Assembly (NCBI RefSeq): GCF_028201475.1
Contig: NZ_CP116383.1
Coordinates: 3,224,001 to 3,288,000, forward strand
Reading direction: 5' to 3'
From: Vibrio sp. SCSIO 43137
GTDB taxonomy: Bacteria > Pseudomonadota > Gammaproteobacteria > Enterobacterales > Vibrionaceae
DNA length: 64,000 nt
Position 1 is the stretch's first letter. Every line of letters begins with the position of its first letter. Below the pieces are notes generated by a model that was not told the origin of the DNA, did no database searches, and saw nothing but the letters and a program-made list of their open reading frames with translations. Positions 41,383 through 49,748 of the stretch are shown one piece after another. Both the position numbers and the translations under genes were made by a program.

Positions 41383-42237
41383 ATGACCACAAGCTTTCAC
41401 CAAGACGTCGGTGTCGGTTTACGCACACCACATATCGAATACTTCAAAAATGAAAAACCGGCTCTTTCCTGGCTGGAAATCCATAGCGAAAACTACTTCC
41501 ACCCCAACTCTTCATTGCGTCAGGATCTTCGCACTCTGCGACAAGATTATAATATCAGTTGCCACGGTATTGGCCTTTCATTAGGTTCCGTAAGTCCGGT
41601 AGATACTCGTCACCTTGAACAGCTTAAAGCACTCATTAATGATATCGACCCAATTCTGGTTTCAGATCATCTGAGCTGGAGTGAGAATGGCGGTCACTAC
41701 TTTAATGACCTGCTTCCTTTGCCGTATACAGAGGAGGCGTTAGACGTTTTTTGTCGTAATGTTTTGCAGGTTCAGGACTTTCTCTGTCAGCCGATACTGA
41801 TTGAAAACCCTTCCAGTTACGTCCGTTTTGCCCACTCAACAATAGATGAGTGGACGTTTTTATCTGAAGTTCAGACAAGGACAGATTGTCAGCTGTTGCT
41901 CGACTTCAACAATATCCATGTCTCTTCCTTCAACCATGGATTCGATTGTGACACCTACCTGAAAGGTATTAACGCAGATGTGGTCAGCGAGATTCATCTT
42001 GCCGGTTTTACAAGAAAACAGACGGATAAGGGAGAAGTCTGGATAGATACCCATAGCAGGCCGGTAAGTAAAGAAGTATGGCAACTATTCCGTAAATGGG
42101 TTTCTCACCACGGCTCCAGACATACTCTTATTGAGTGGGATCTTGATATTCCCGAGCCAGAAGTACTGCTTAAGGAAGCAGGGAAAGCCAGTTTGCTGCT
42201 GAACGAGCAACGGACTCAGTTAAGGAGCGCATCATGA
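41383..42237 (+). CDS. bufB: MNIO (DUF692) peptide-modifying oxygenase, BufB
   Basis: The 284-residue protein is a TIM-barrel multinuclear non-heme iron oxygenase of the DUF692 family. Candidate metal ligands are His61 (SCHGIG), Asp95 and His96 (VSDHLSW), Glu141 (LIENPSS), Asp174, Asn176/177 and His179 (LDFNNIHV), His205 (EIHLAG), Asp222 and His224 (IDTHSRP) and Glu251 (LIEWD). The family oxidises peptide cysteines, giving oxazolone/thioamide or thiooxazole products. It overlaps bufC by four bases. Confidence 0.9.
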   Translation: MTTSFHQDVGVGLRTPHIEYFKNEKPALSWLEIHSENYFHPNSSLRQDLRTLRQDYNISCHGIGLSLGSVSPVDTRHLEQLKALINDIDPILVSDHLSWSENGGHYFNDLLPLPYTEEALDVFCRNVLQVQDFLCQPILIENPSSYVRFAHSTIDEWTFLSEVQTRTDCQLLLDFNNIHVSSFNHGFDCDTYLKGINADVVSEIHLAGFTRKQTDKGEVWIDTHSRPVSKEVWQLFRKWVSHHGSRHTLIEWDLDIPEPEVLLKEAGKASLLLNEQRTQLRSAS

Positions 42238-42998
42238 GCATATCCTTAAACGATCTGCAGAAGAACTTCTCTTTAGCCCTCCACTATCAGGCCACTGGTG
42301 ACGATTGCAATATAGAATCAGACTATCTGTCAGCAGACGAACGAATGCAAATTTACCGAAACAATTTTGTTATTGGCCTATCTGAAATCTTATCTGCCAC
42401 CTACCCAATAACAGAAAAACTGGTTGGTGAGGATTGTTTTGCCGGTTTAGCGAGACAACATGTTTTGAATAACCCACTAGAGCGTGCCGACGTCAGCATT
42501 TACGGAGAGGGGTTCGCTGAGACTATCGCTCAGACTGAAGCGGTTATTAGTGCAGTACCCTACCTAGCCGATGTTGCGCTGTTTGAATGGAAAAGAGACT
42601 TAGCCACTCAGGCCTATAATAGCTACACAGCTTCAAAACCATTAAGGCCTTTTACTGAACTGTCTCAGCTTTCTCCGCAGCAGCAACAAGATATTATTAT
42701 TCACCACAACAACACCCTAAACCTTATTAAGTCAGACTACGCACTGTTTTCACTTCAGCAGGCGGTTAATAGTGGCGATTTCGAACGCCTCAATATTAAT
42801 GATAGTGAACAGGGGTTAGTTTTCTGCCCCAACGGATTGGAAACCGTTACTCACTCTCTTAGCAGTGATGAGTTTTGCTTGTTAGAAAAGCTTTGTCATT
42901 TAACCCCCATTTCAAAAGTCGAACCCAGCCTTTTAGCTCATTTAAATAGCCTGCTTGTTCTCGATATTTTTGTCGGATTTGAACTGAGCAATGATTAG
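42234..42998 (+). CDS. bufC: DUF2063 partner protein, BufC
   Basis: The 254-residue protein matches the DUF2063 family that accompanies DUF692 enzymes. The typical N-terminal helix LQKNFSLAL, the YRNNFVIGLSEILSATYP segment and the ADVSIYG..FAE..A segment are present. Partners of this kind recognise the precursor peptide and present it to the MNIO enzyme. The ATGA overlap with bufB suggests coupled, equimolar production. Confidence 0.87.
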   Translation: MSISLNDLQKNFSLALHYQATGDDCNIESDYLSADERMQIYRNNFVIGLSEILSATYPITEKLVGEDCFAGLARQHVLNNPLERADVSIYGEGFAETIAQTEAVISAVPYLADVALFEWKRDLATQAYNSYTASKPLRPFTELSQLSPQQQQDIIIHHNNTLNLIKSDYALFSLQQAVNSGDFERLNINDSEQGLVFCPNGLETVTHSLSSDEFCLLEKLCHLTPISKVEPSLLAHLNSLLVLDIFVGFELSND

Positions 42999-43010
42999 GA
43001 GACCCATGTA

Positions 43011-43463
43011 ATGAATCAACTCCACACTTTAATAGATAAGTACGACTCAGCAGTCTCCGGTTTTCAAACTGCTTTCGTCCCCTTGTTATTGCTGTTTTGT
43101 CGCTTATGGGTTGCTTATGTATTCTTTAACTCAGGCCTGACCAAAATCGCATCCTGGGATAGCACACTCTATTTATTCGAACTTGAGTATCAGGTCCCTA
43201 TTATTCCGTGGGAATTAGCCGCGTATATGGGAACTGCTGCAGAGCTCGTATTGCCGATATTTATCGCGCTGGGTCTCTTTACACGCCCTATGGCCCTGTT
43301 TCTGTTTGTATTCAATATCGTTGCTGTGGTTTCTTACCCATTGCTATGGGAGAAAGGATTTTATGACCATCAACTATGGGGACTAATGATTTTAATAAAT
43401 ATCGTTTGGGGTGCAGGAAAGCTCTCTTTGGATCATTTGATAAAATCCAAATTACATAGTTAA
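43011..43463 (+). CDS. DoxX-family membrane protein
   Basis: The 150-residue protein has four membrane segments and the DoxX start LLLLFCRLWVAYVFFNSGLTKI. It follows bufC by 12 bases and is the usual last gene of bufferin clusters. DoxX proteins are linked with thiol and oxidative stress, but the role in this operon is not established. Confidence 0.85.
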   Translation: MNQLHTLIDKYDSAVSGFQTAFVPLLLLFCRLWVAYVFFNSGLTKIASWDSTLYLFELEYQVPIIPWELAAYMGTAAELVLPIFIALGLFTRPMALFLFVFNIVAVVSYPLLWEKGFYDHQLWGLMILINIVWGAGKLSLDHLIKSKLHS

Positions 43464-43486
43464 TTTAATAATGCAGTAATAAAAAC

Positions 43487-43503
43487 AGCCTCAATTTGAG
43501 GCT
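43487..43503. terminator. Bidirectional terminator after the doxX gene
   Basis: AGCCTC pairs with GAGGCT around a five-base loop, with A-rich sequence before and T-rich sequence after, so it can end both the buf operon and the converging small gene. Confidence 0.72.
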
Positions 43504-43507
43504 ATTT

Positions 43508-43789
43508 TTATTTATTTAAGTAAGCTTGTAACTCTTCGGCTGAGATTCCGCTTTCGGCAAGTTCTTTCGCAATTAATTCTACTTGCTCACCTTTACGGGA
43601 TTCAATCACCTGTTGAAATTGGTAAACGATATCCCGGAGCATATGCAGAGGAACCTGCTTAGCTGCACTACGAATACGCTCTTCACTTTGATTACCAAGT
43701 TCTGCCAGAAGTTTTCCAAACATAATTTTTTCCGGAGACTCTTCTAGCTGCTCTAATACACGAGCCATTTCATAAGTGGTTAAAGACAT
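43508..43789 (-). CDS. Small helical protein resembling the H-NS oligomerisation domain
   Basis: The 93-residue protein is entirely helical and charged. Its C-terminal half (YQFQQVIESRKGEQVE...ELAESGISAEELQAYL) resembles the H-NS N-terminal pattern of a coiled helix ending in a DGI-P-EEL turn. The H-NS DNA-binding domain is absent. It may modulate H-NS-like proteins, as proposed for TsrA-type proteins in vibrios, but I cannot confirm the family from sequence alone. The gene stands alone between two converging or same-strand neighbours. Confidence 0.5.
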   Translation of the reverse strand: MSLTTYEMARVLEQLEESPEKIMFGKLLAELGNQSEERIRSAAKQVPLHMLRDIVYQFQQVIESRKGEQVELIAKELAESGISAEELQAYLNK

Positions 43790-44066
43790 TCAGGTAACTA
43801 TTCCAAATCGAGGTTATAGATAATTTAAGCGCTAAATATACACCTTATTCCTGCTAAAAGAAAATATAACTCACGCTATTTAGCCTTATTTATATTTATA
43901 AAAACAGCATTTCAATCAAGTGATATTCTAATTAGCTGATAACTCTATTCTATCCTATTTATCTATACTAAATTCTTGTCGAAAAGTGACTCTAGCTTCA
44001 GCTCATACCCTTGATAAGAATCCAATATATTCTCGCTAAAATAGCACCAGAGGTTACTCAGGCACC

Positions 44067-45266
44067 TTAGTGTTGTGCTGAGGGGTGCCACTTTCGGCCA
44101 AGTTTGCTTAGCAGTATAACCAAAGCTGGTGCAATCAAGAGCATTTGCAAAGCTATAGCAAGCTGAGGTGTCAACTCAAGCCTTTGCACAGTCCCTACTA
44201 AAAAGCCGGCACCACTCATCTGAAAAAGCCCTAACAGAGCCGCGGCTGTACCAGCTTTGTCACCGAAGGGAGCCAGCGCCTTGCCTGCCGCCGTCCCCAG
44301 AACCAGAGCAAATGCAAGTGAGGAAATAAATATAGGCAACATAAAAGCCCATGCATGCTGGCTACTTGGTAGTACCATCATAAACAGAGCCGCCAGCAAC
44401 ATAGAACCTATTCCCGTTAACAGTGCAGACTTACTACCAAGTTTATCCATCAGGCGCGGAGCCGAAAACGCAGCAACAATATTTACCACAGCATTCGTTG
44501 CAAACCAGTAAGTAAAGCTCGTCATATCCAGCCCAAGGTTGCTCATAAGCACAATAGGAGCAGCCGTCACGTAAGCCAGTATCACCGACATGGCTAACAT
44601 GCAGAGAGAAGCATGAAATAGGAATGTCGGGTTCTTTAGTACTGATAAGTAGCGCTCTGGTTTAAAGTAAGATGTTGGCTGAGCTGTTGCAGGATTAGTC
44701 TCTTTCATACCAACCAAAAGCATACAACCTATCACCAATGCGTAAATCGCCATAAATGAGAAATTACTTCTCCAGCCATAATTTTCAGTCAGAAAAGCAC
44801 CAAGAATTGGAGCTAAGGCCGGAATAAAACATATGGCACCATTTAGATAACTAATCATCTTGCCACTTTTTTCAGGGCCAAATATGTCTCTCACTGTAGC
44901 AAACGCAGCTACTGACGTTGCGCATGCACCTAACCCTTGCAACAACCTTGCAGTAAGTAGCCACTCAATATTTGCAGACCACCATGCTAGCAGGGAACTT
45001 AGGCCATAGATAATGACTCCCGAAATCGCTATCCTCTTTCGTCCGAACTTGTCTGCCAGAGGCCCGGCAAACAACTGACCTATTCCCATTGAAAATAAAA
45101 ACCAGGTTACGGTATCTTGCGCCAAGGCATGTTTCACGTGAAACACATCAGCAATTAAAGGAAGTGCCGGCAAATATATATCTATTGCCAGAGGACTAAA
45201 AAGAACCAAAAGAACAAGTAGCATTATCTGGTATTTAGTGTGAAATGCATTATTAGTATTGGGCAC
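44067..45266 (-). CDS. Bcr/CflA-type MFS drug exporter
   Basis: The 399-residue protein has twelve membrane segments and the Bcr/CflA start LFSPLAIDIYLPALP. Motif A is in GPLADKFGRKRIAISG and motif C in AICFIPALAPILGAF. It is likely a proton-driven drug exporter. A LysR regulator is divergent, 100 bases away, and probably controls it. A perfect 16-bp parS site lies inside the coding sequence, encoding FHVKHA near residue 42. Confidence 0.85.
   Translation of the reverse strand: MPNTNNAFHTKYQIMLLVLLVLFSPLAIDIYLPALPLIADVFHVKHALAQDTVTWFLFSMGIGQLFAGPLADKFGRKRIAISGVIIYGLSSLLAWWSANIEWLLTARLLQGLGACATSVAAFATVRDIFGPEKSGKMISYLNGAICFIPALAPILGAFLTENYGWRSNFSFMAIYALVIGCMLLVGMKETNPATAQPTSYFKPERYLSVLKNPTFLFHASLCMLAMSVILAYVTAAPIVLMSNLGLDMTSFTYWFATNAVVNIVAAFSAPRLMDKLGSKSALLTGIGSMLLAALFMMVLPSSQHAWAFMLPIFISSLAFALVLGTAAGKALAPFGDKAGTAAALLGLFQMSGAGFLVGTVQRLELTPQLAIALQMLLIAPALVILLSKLGRKWHPSAQH
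45130..45145. repeat. parS centromere site, copy 1
   Basis: TGTTTCACGTGAAACA is a perfect palindrome identical to the chromosomal ParB binding site found in many bacteria, including Vibrio chromosome I. It lies within the MFS exporter coding sequence. parS sites usually cluster near oriC. Confidence 0.92.
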
Positions 45267-45276
45267 AAAAACAAAC

Positions 45277-45314
45277 TCCGTAGTAAAACTTTAGGCATAC
45301 TACACGTCTACGGA
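45277..45314. promoter_or_regulatory. Inverted repeats in the MFS-LysR gap
   Basis: TCCGTAG (45277-45283) and CTACGGA (45308-45314) form an outer inverted repeat, with GTAGTA (45280-45285) and TACTAC (45299-45304) nested in it. Such a symmetric element between a LysR gene and its divergent target is a good candidate operator. Confidence 0.5.
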
Positions 45315-45366
45315 AGGCGACAGAAATGGCTTATACTCATTGCTATTATTCCTGACAGGAAAATCT

Positions 45367-46308
45367 ATGAATATCGAAAACATATCCAGAATGGACTTAA
45401 ACTTACTCATCTGCCTGAAAGTGCTGTTTGACGAACAGAACGTCACACGCGCAGCGGAACGTTTGTTTATCACTCAGTCGGCAATGAGTAAGTCACTTGC
45501 TAAACTACGTACTCATTTTGATGATCCCCTATTTGTCAGAACCTCACATGGATTAAGGCCCACACCAAGAGCCAAACTGCTGCGCCCCAAGCTAGAACAA
45601 TTATTAGAACAGCTTCAGGAGCTTAATCGCCCTCAGACATTCGACCCACAAACTTCAGACAAGAGATTTAATATTGCTCTGGTTGAAAGTGGCTATCCTT
45701 TAATACTCCCCCACTTTCTTCCATCACTGTTTAAGCAGGCGCCTAACTTAAATATCAGTACTCATATTTGGAATGACTATACCTTTAATCAGCTACTATC
45801 CGGTGAGCTAGATATTGGTATTACGGGTAAAGATATTGAGGCTGGTGATGCAAAGCTTACTATGGTGACACCACCCGGAATTATAGAGCATGAAATTTAT
45901 CGTGATAACCAGGTTTGCGTATTGAGAAATGACCACCCAGCTCTTAGCCAAGAGTGGAATATAGAGGCCTACTTAAAGTTACGGCACGTACAAGTCCGCT
46001 GCGATGGTCACGATAAATGGCTTCTTGATCATAAGTTGGCAGATATAAATCTATGCCGCGATATCGCAATTACAGTGCCTGACTTTAATAGCGCAGCGAG
46101 TTTATGTACTTATACCGATTTCGTATTTACTGCACCAAGTCACTTCTCAAACTTAATGGCCAAGCATTTTAACTTGGTAGTCGTTCCTTTGCCTGTCGAT
46201 ATCCCACCTATGGCCTATACCTTATTTTGGGCCGAAGAGAGAGAACAAGACCCAGCAATTGGCTGGTTAGTCAAAATGATTGAGGAAAGAACCGCTCACC
46301 TAAGATAG
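45367..46308 (+). CDS. LysR-family transcriptional regulator
   Basis: The 313-residue protein has an N-terminal winged helix-turn-helix (residues 7-66, MDLNLLICLKVLFDEQNVTR...QSAMSKSLAKLR) and a C-terminal periplasmic-binding-like effector domain. The start at ATG 45367 has AGGA seven bases upstream; an earlier TTG is unlikely. It is divergent from the drug exporter, which is the likely target. The effector is unknown. Confidence 0.88.
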   Translation: MNIENISRMDLNLLICLKVLFDEQNVTRAAERLFITQSAMSKSLAKLRTHFDDPLFVRTSHGLRPTPRAKLLRPKLEQLLEQLQELNRPQTFDPQTSDKRFNIALVESGYPLILPHFLPSLFKQAPNLNISTHIWNDYTFNQLLSGELDIGITGKDIEAGDAKLTMVTPPGIIEHEIYRDNQVCVLRNDHPALSQEWNIEAYLKLRHVQVRCDGHDKWLLDHKLADINLCRDIAITVPDFNSAASLCTYTDFVFTAPSHFSNLMAKHFNLVVVPLPVDIPPMAYTLFWAEEREQDPAIGWLVKMIEERTAHLR

Positions 46309-46348
46309 AATGACATAGTAAAGCACTTCAATATTTAAGGATAAATTC

Positions 46349-48139
46349 ATGCAAAGCACTATTGCTGAAAAGGTTAGCGCGTTACGCGACTGGCTCGATA
46401 CTAATAACTATGATGCGTTTATTATTCCTCACGAAGATGAGTTTTTAGGCGAATATCTTCCCGCAAGAAATGAACGACTTCAGTGGGCAACCGGTTTTAC
46501 TGGTTCTGCCGGGTTTGCTGTTATAACAAAAACCAATGCAGCGATTTTCGTCGATGGCCGCTACACAGTACAAGTGACCAAACAAGTACCAGATTCAATT
46601 TTTGAGTATCAGCACCTGATTGAAAAACCGCTTTCAGAGTGGACAAGTCAGCAGAACAGTGAATTAGAAACCATCGCTTTTGATCCACGACTGCATACAG
46701 CAAGCTGGGTCAAAAGCTCTCAAGATAAACTGGGTGACCAAGTAAAGCTTTGCCCTATCAATGACAACCCTATTGACACCTTATGGCAAGGGCGACCTGA
46801 TCCTGTTGCGTCGGAAGTGCGCCTTATGGAACTAGAACAATCAGGTGTTTCATGTGAAACAAAAAGAGCGACCATAGCTGCAAATCTAAAACAATCAGGT
46901 AATGATTGTGCAGTACTGACTCAGTTAGATTCAATTTGCTGGCTTCTTAACATTCGCGGTCTTGATGTATCACGCTTGCCGGTTCTACTGTCACACGCAA
47001 TTATTCATGCCGATGCTAGGCTTGATTTCTACTTCGATTCTGAACGTTTACCGGTTAACTTCGACAAACATGTCGGGAGTGGCGTTAATGTTATGTCCCC
47101 TTCTTCATTACAGTCAGACTTGTCACAGCTTACAGGTAAAACAGTACTGCTAGATTCGTCATCGACTAATGCCTGGTTTGAAATTCAGTTACAACAAGCT
47201 AATGCAGTTATAGTAGAAGGCGAAGACCCTTGTATCCGAACCAAAGCTGCTAAAAACGAATCAGAAGCGAAAGGGATGCGAGACTGTCATGTACGCGATG
47301 GCGTAGCGATGAGCAAATTCCTTTACTGGCTTGATAAAGAAGTGACTGAAGGTCGTCTACATAATGAAGCTGTATTAGCTGACAAACTAGAAGCCTTCAG
47401 AAAACTTGACCCTACTTTGGTTGACCTTAGCTTCGATACTATTTCAGCCGCCGGTGACAATGCTGCTATGTGTCACTATAACCATAATGACCAGCCTGAG
47501 CCGGGAGTGTTAACCAACAACTCACTCTATCTGGTCGACTCCGGAGGTCAATACTATGATGGAACAACGGACATTACCCGAACCATCGCGATTGGTACTC
47601 CATCCGCAGAGATGGTTAATCAGTTTACATTGGTATTAAAAGGCCACATTTCTTTGGCTTCTGCCGCCTTCCCTAAAGGAACAACCGGCCACCAGCTTGA
47701 TGTACTTGCGAGGCAACACTTATGGAAGTCAGGTTACGACTACGACCACGGCACAGGACATGGTGTTGGTCACTTCCTTAGTGTTCATGAAGGGCCGCAA
47801 CGAATCTCTAAAGCACCAAGTTCAGTAGCACTAGTGGCGGGTATGGTAGTTTCTAACGAACCTGGCTACTACCGTGCAGATGGCTTTGGTATCCGTATAG
47901 AGAATTTAGAAATCGTCGTTGAGAAGCAAACGCAAGGCGACTTCTCGGTTTTAACATTCGAGTCTCTCACCCGCTGTCCTATTGATAAACGAAACATCGA
48001 TATCAATATGCTAAGCAAGCCCGAACTACGTTGGCTGAATGAGTACCATCAAAAGGTATGGAATGACATTAGTCCTTTCCTTGAAGGAGAAGAAAAGGCG
48101 TGGTTAGAACAAGCGACTTCTGCTGTTGCTCATTCATAA
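46349..48139 (+). CDS. Xaa-Pro aminopeptidase, M24B family (long form)
   Basis: The 596-residue protein has two creatinase-type N-terminal domains (about 1-300) and a pita-bread M24 catalytic domain. The dinuclear metal ligands are Asp397, Asp408, His471, Glu504 and Glu518 (LVDSGG, TTDITRT, GHGVGH, VSNEPGYY, IRIENL). It removes N-terminal residues before proline. The length matches the three-domain aminopeptidase P type rather than E. coli PepP. Confidence 0.88.
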   Translation: MQSTIAEKVSALRDWLDTNNYDAFIIPHEDEFLGEYLPARNERLQWATGFTGSAGFAVITKTNAAIFVDGRYTVQVTKQVPDSIFEYQHLIEKPLSEWTSQQNSELETIAFDPRLHTASWVKSSQDKLGDQVKLCPINDNPIDTLWQGRPDPVASEVRLMELEQSGVSCETKRATIAANLKQSGNDCAVLTQLDSICWLLNIRGLDVSRLPVLLSHAIIHADARLDFYFDSERLPVNFDKHVGSGVNVMSPSSLQSDLSQLTGKTVLLDSSSTNAWFEIQLQQANAVIVEGEDPCIRTKAAKNESEAKGMRDCHVRDGVAMSKFLYWLDKEVTEGRLHNEAVLADKLEAFRKLDPTLVDLSFDTISAAGDNAAMCHYNHNDQPEPGVLTNNSLYLVDSGGQYYDGTTDITRTIAIGTPSAEMVNQFTLVLKGHISLASAAFPKGTTGHQLDVLARQHLWKSGYDYDHGTGHGVGHFLSVHEGPQRISKAPSSVALVAGMVVSNEPGYYRADGFGIRIENLEIVVEKQTQGDFSVLTFESLTRCPIDKRNIDINMLSKPELRWLNEYHQKVWNDISPFLEGEEKAWLEQATSAVAHS

Positions 48140-48195
48140 TCACAGCGTTTAAAAAAAACATCCACCGGCATAGCCGGCTGTCTTTTATACAGAAG

Positions 48196-48224
48196 TCCCT
48201 CGCATAATGTGAGGGATTTTTTTT
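48196..48224 (+). terminator. Terminator just inside the left IS end
   Basis: TCCCTC pairs with GAGGGA (inner CAT/ATG adds pairs), followed by eight T residues. It abuts the left inverted repeat and precedes the transposase promoter region, so it would shield the transposase from outside transcription. Confidence 0.75.
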
Positions 48225-48281
48225 GAACTTAATTCTTGGTTTACGATCAGATCTTTAACGGACTTAGTTGAGGGTTTTGAG

Positions 48282-49655
48282 ATTATTAAAAGCAATAGTG
48301 ATTGGGCTGAAGAGCAATTTGGTCATGCTAAACTTGGAGACCCAAGAAGAACGGCTAGACTTGTAAAAATGGCATCAGACTTAGCTCAGCATCCAGGTAA
48401 ATCGGTAGTGAAATCATCTCATTCTCCAGCAAGTATGGAGGGCGCTTACCGATTTATTCGGAACGACAATGTCTCATCAGACGATATTGCCGAAGCAGGC
48501 TTTAAAGCAACTGCAGATCAAGTTCATCGTTACCCTCTCCTTCTCGCGTTAGAAGATACAACTACCTTAAGCTACAAACATCGCTCTATTAGAGCGGACT
48601 TAGGACATGTAAACCAAGGTAATCGTTATAGGGGGTTGTTTGCCCATAGTATTTTGCTGTTTGCTCCTGAAACTCTCGACGTTATTGGGTTAGTTGAACA
48701 ACAACGATGGACGAGAGATATCAAGACTCGAGGTATCCGTCGTAAGGGGTTGAAACGACCTTATGAAGAAAAAGAAGGTTATAAATGGGAAAGAGCATCA
48801 CGCAATATGGCAGCCCGTTTAGGTACCTCGATGGTTAACGTAATATCAGTTTGCGATCGCGAGGCCGATATCTACGATTACCTCATTTATAAAATGGCGA
48901 ATCAGCAACGTTTTGTTGTGCGGTCGATGATGAGCCGTCATATAGAAGAAGGCTCAGACAAGCTTTATCACTTTGCATCAGAACTTCAAAGTGTAAAGCA
49001 ACGTCAAATCCAAATAGCTCAAAGGGGTGGCCGGAAAGCTCGTGAAGTCACTCTGGATGTAAAATATGCAGCAGTGACTTTAAAAACACCCTCAAACAAA
49101 AAAGGAGCTCCTATTTCTCTCAACTATGTTGGCTGCTCCGAAATCGGTGATGGAGAAAAGAGGCTCAATTGGCATATTTTAACTAATGAGCCAGTTAATA
49201 GTGCAGAAGATGCATTAAAAATTATTGGTTACTACGAAAAACGCTGGTTGATTGAGGAGTATCACAAGGTTTGGAAAACTGAAGGGACAGGAGTTGAAGA
49301 GCTTCGGTTACAAAGTAAAGATAACTTAGATAGGTTAGCAACAATTTATGCGTTTTTAGCAGTAAGAATTTTCCAATTGAAATTTGCCAATGAGCAAATC
49401 GAAGACGTTAGTTGTGAGAAAATCTTGTCCTCAAGAGCATGGAAGTTGCTTTGGCTGAAAAGAGTAAAGACACCACTTCCAAAGGAGGTTCCAACAGCAA
49501 AATGGGCTTATGAACACCTCGCAAGACTTGGCGGTTGGAAAGACAGCAAAAGAAATGGAAGAGCGTCAGTTAAGACGCTCTGGGAAGGATGGCTCAAACT
49601 ACAAGCCATCCTTGAAGGCTACGAACTCGCTCTGTCTCTTGAGCAGGACTTGTGA
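48282..49655 (+). CDS. IS50/Tn5-type transposase, possible AUU start
   Basis: Homology to Tn5 transposase (DWA-n-LGDPRRTARLV) begins well upstream of the first ATG at 48369. That upstream frame is open but has no ATG, GTG or TTG. ATT at 48282, eight bases after GAGG, is the best start and gives 457 residues. The DDE residues lie in ALEDTTTLSY, VCDREADIY and the YREK-type motif YEKRWLIEEYHKVWK. Starting at 48369 would give a product lacking the N-terminal DNA-binding part, analogous to the Tn5 inhibitor. Confidence 0.8.
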   Translation: MIKSNSDWAEEQFGHAKLGDPRRTARLVKMASDLAQHPGKSVVKSSHSPASMEGAYRFIRNDNVSSDDIAEAGFKATADQVHRYPLLLALEDTTTLSYKHRSIRADLGHVNQGNRYRGLFAHSILLFAPETLDVIGLVEQQRWTRDIKTRGIRRKGLKRPYEEKEGYKWERASRNMAARLGTSMVNVISVCDREADIYDYLIYKMANQQRFVVRSMMSRHIEEGSDKLYHFASELQSVKQRQIQIAQRGGRKAREVTLDVKYAAVTLKTPSNKKGAPISLNYVGCSEIGDGEKRLNWHILTNEPVNSAEDALKIIGYYEKRWLIEEYHKVWKTEGTGVEELRLQSKDNLDRLATIYAFLAVRIFQLKFANEQIEDVSCEKILSSRAWKLLWLKRVKTPLPKEVPTAKWAYEHLARLGGWKDSKRNGRASVKTLWEGWLKLQAILEGYELALSLEQDL

Positions 49656-49696
49656 TCAAGAGACAGCCAGCCTAGCTGGGGGTTTTCTATATACAA

Positions 49697-49724
49697 AAAA
49701 GGCCACTTTGAAAGTGGCCTTTTT
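49697..49724. terminator. Terminator of crcB
   Basis: AAAGGCCACTTT (49698-49709) pairs with AAAGTGGCCTTT (49711-49722) with A- and T-runs on both sides, serving the leftward crcB gene and possibly read-through from the IS. Confidence 0.82.
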
Positions 49725-49739
49725 GTTTCACGTGAAACA
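49724..49739. repeat. parS centromere site, copy 2
   Basis: TGTTTCACGTGAAACA, identical to the copy at 45130, lies between the crcB terminator and the crcB stop codon, 58 bases right of the IS end. Two perfect copies within 4.6 kb is what a ParB loading zone near the chromosome I origin looks like. Confidence 0.92.
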
Positions 49740-49748
49740 CCAAAAAAA

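Larger units (their letters stand above)
48178..49666 (+). mobile_element. IS50/Tn5-type insertion sequence (IS4 family), complete
   Basis: The 1,489-bp element is bounded by CTGTCTTTTATACAGAAGT (48178-48196), which matches the Tn5 outside end at 16 of 19 positions, and by the inverted CTGTCTCTTGATCACAAGT (49648-49666), close to the Tn5 inside end. It encodes one transposase whose stop lies in the right end. Flanking 9-mers CATAGCCGG and CCAGCCTAG are not a target duplication. The left flank ends partway through a hairpin. GATC sites in the right end and near the promoter suggest Dam control, as in Tn5. Confidence 0.88.

Noticed and set aside
43790..44066. Possible small gene or RNA in the gap before the MFS exporter
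   Set aside because: The gap is AT-rich with no convincing frame, hairpin or motif.
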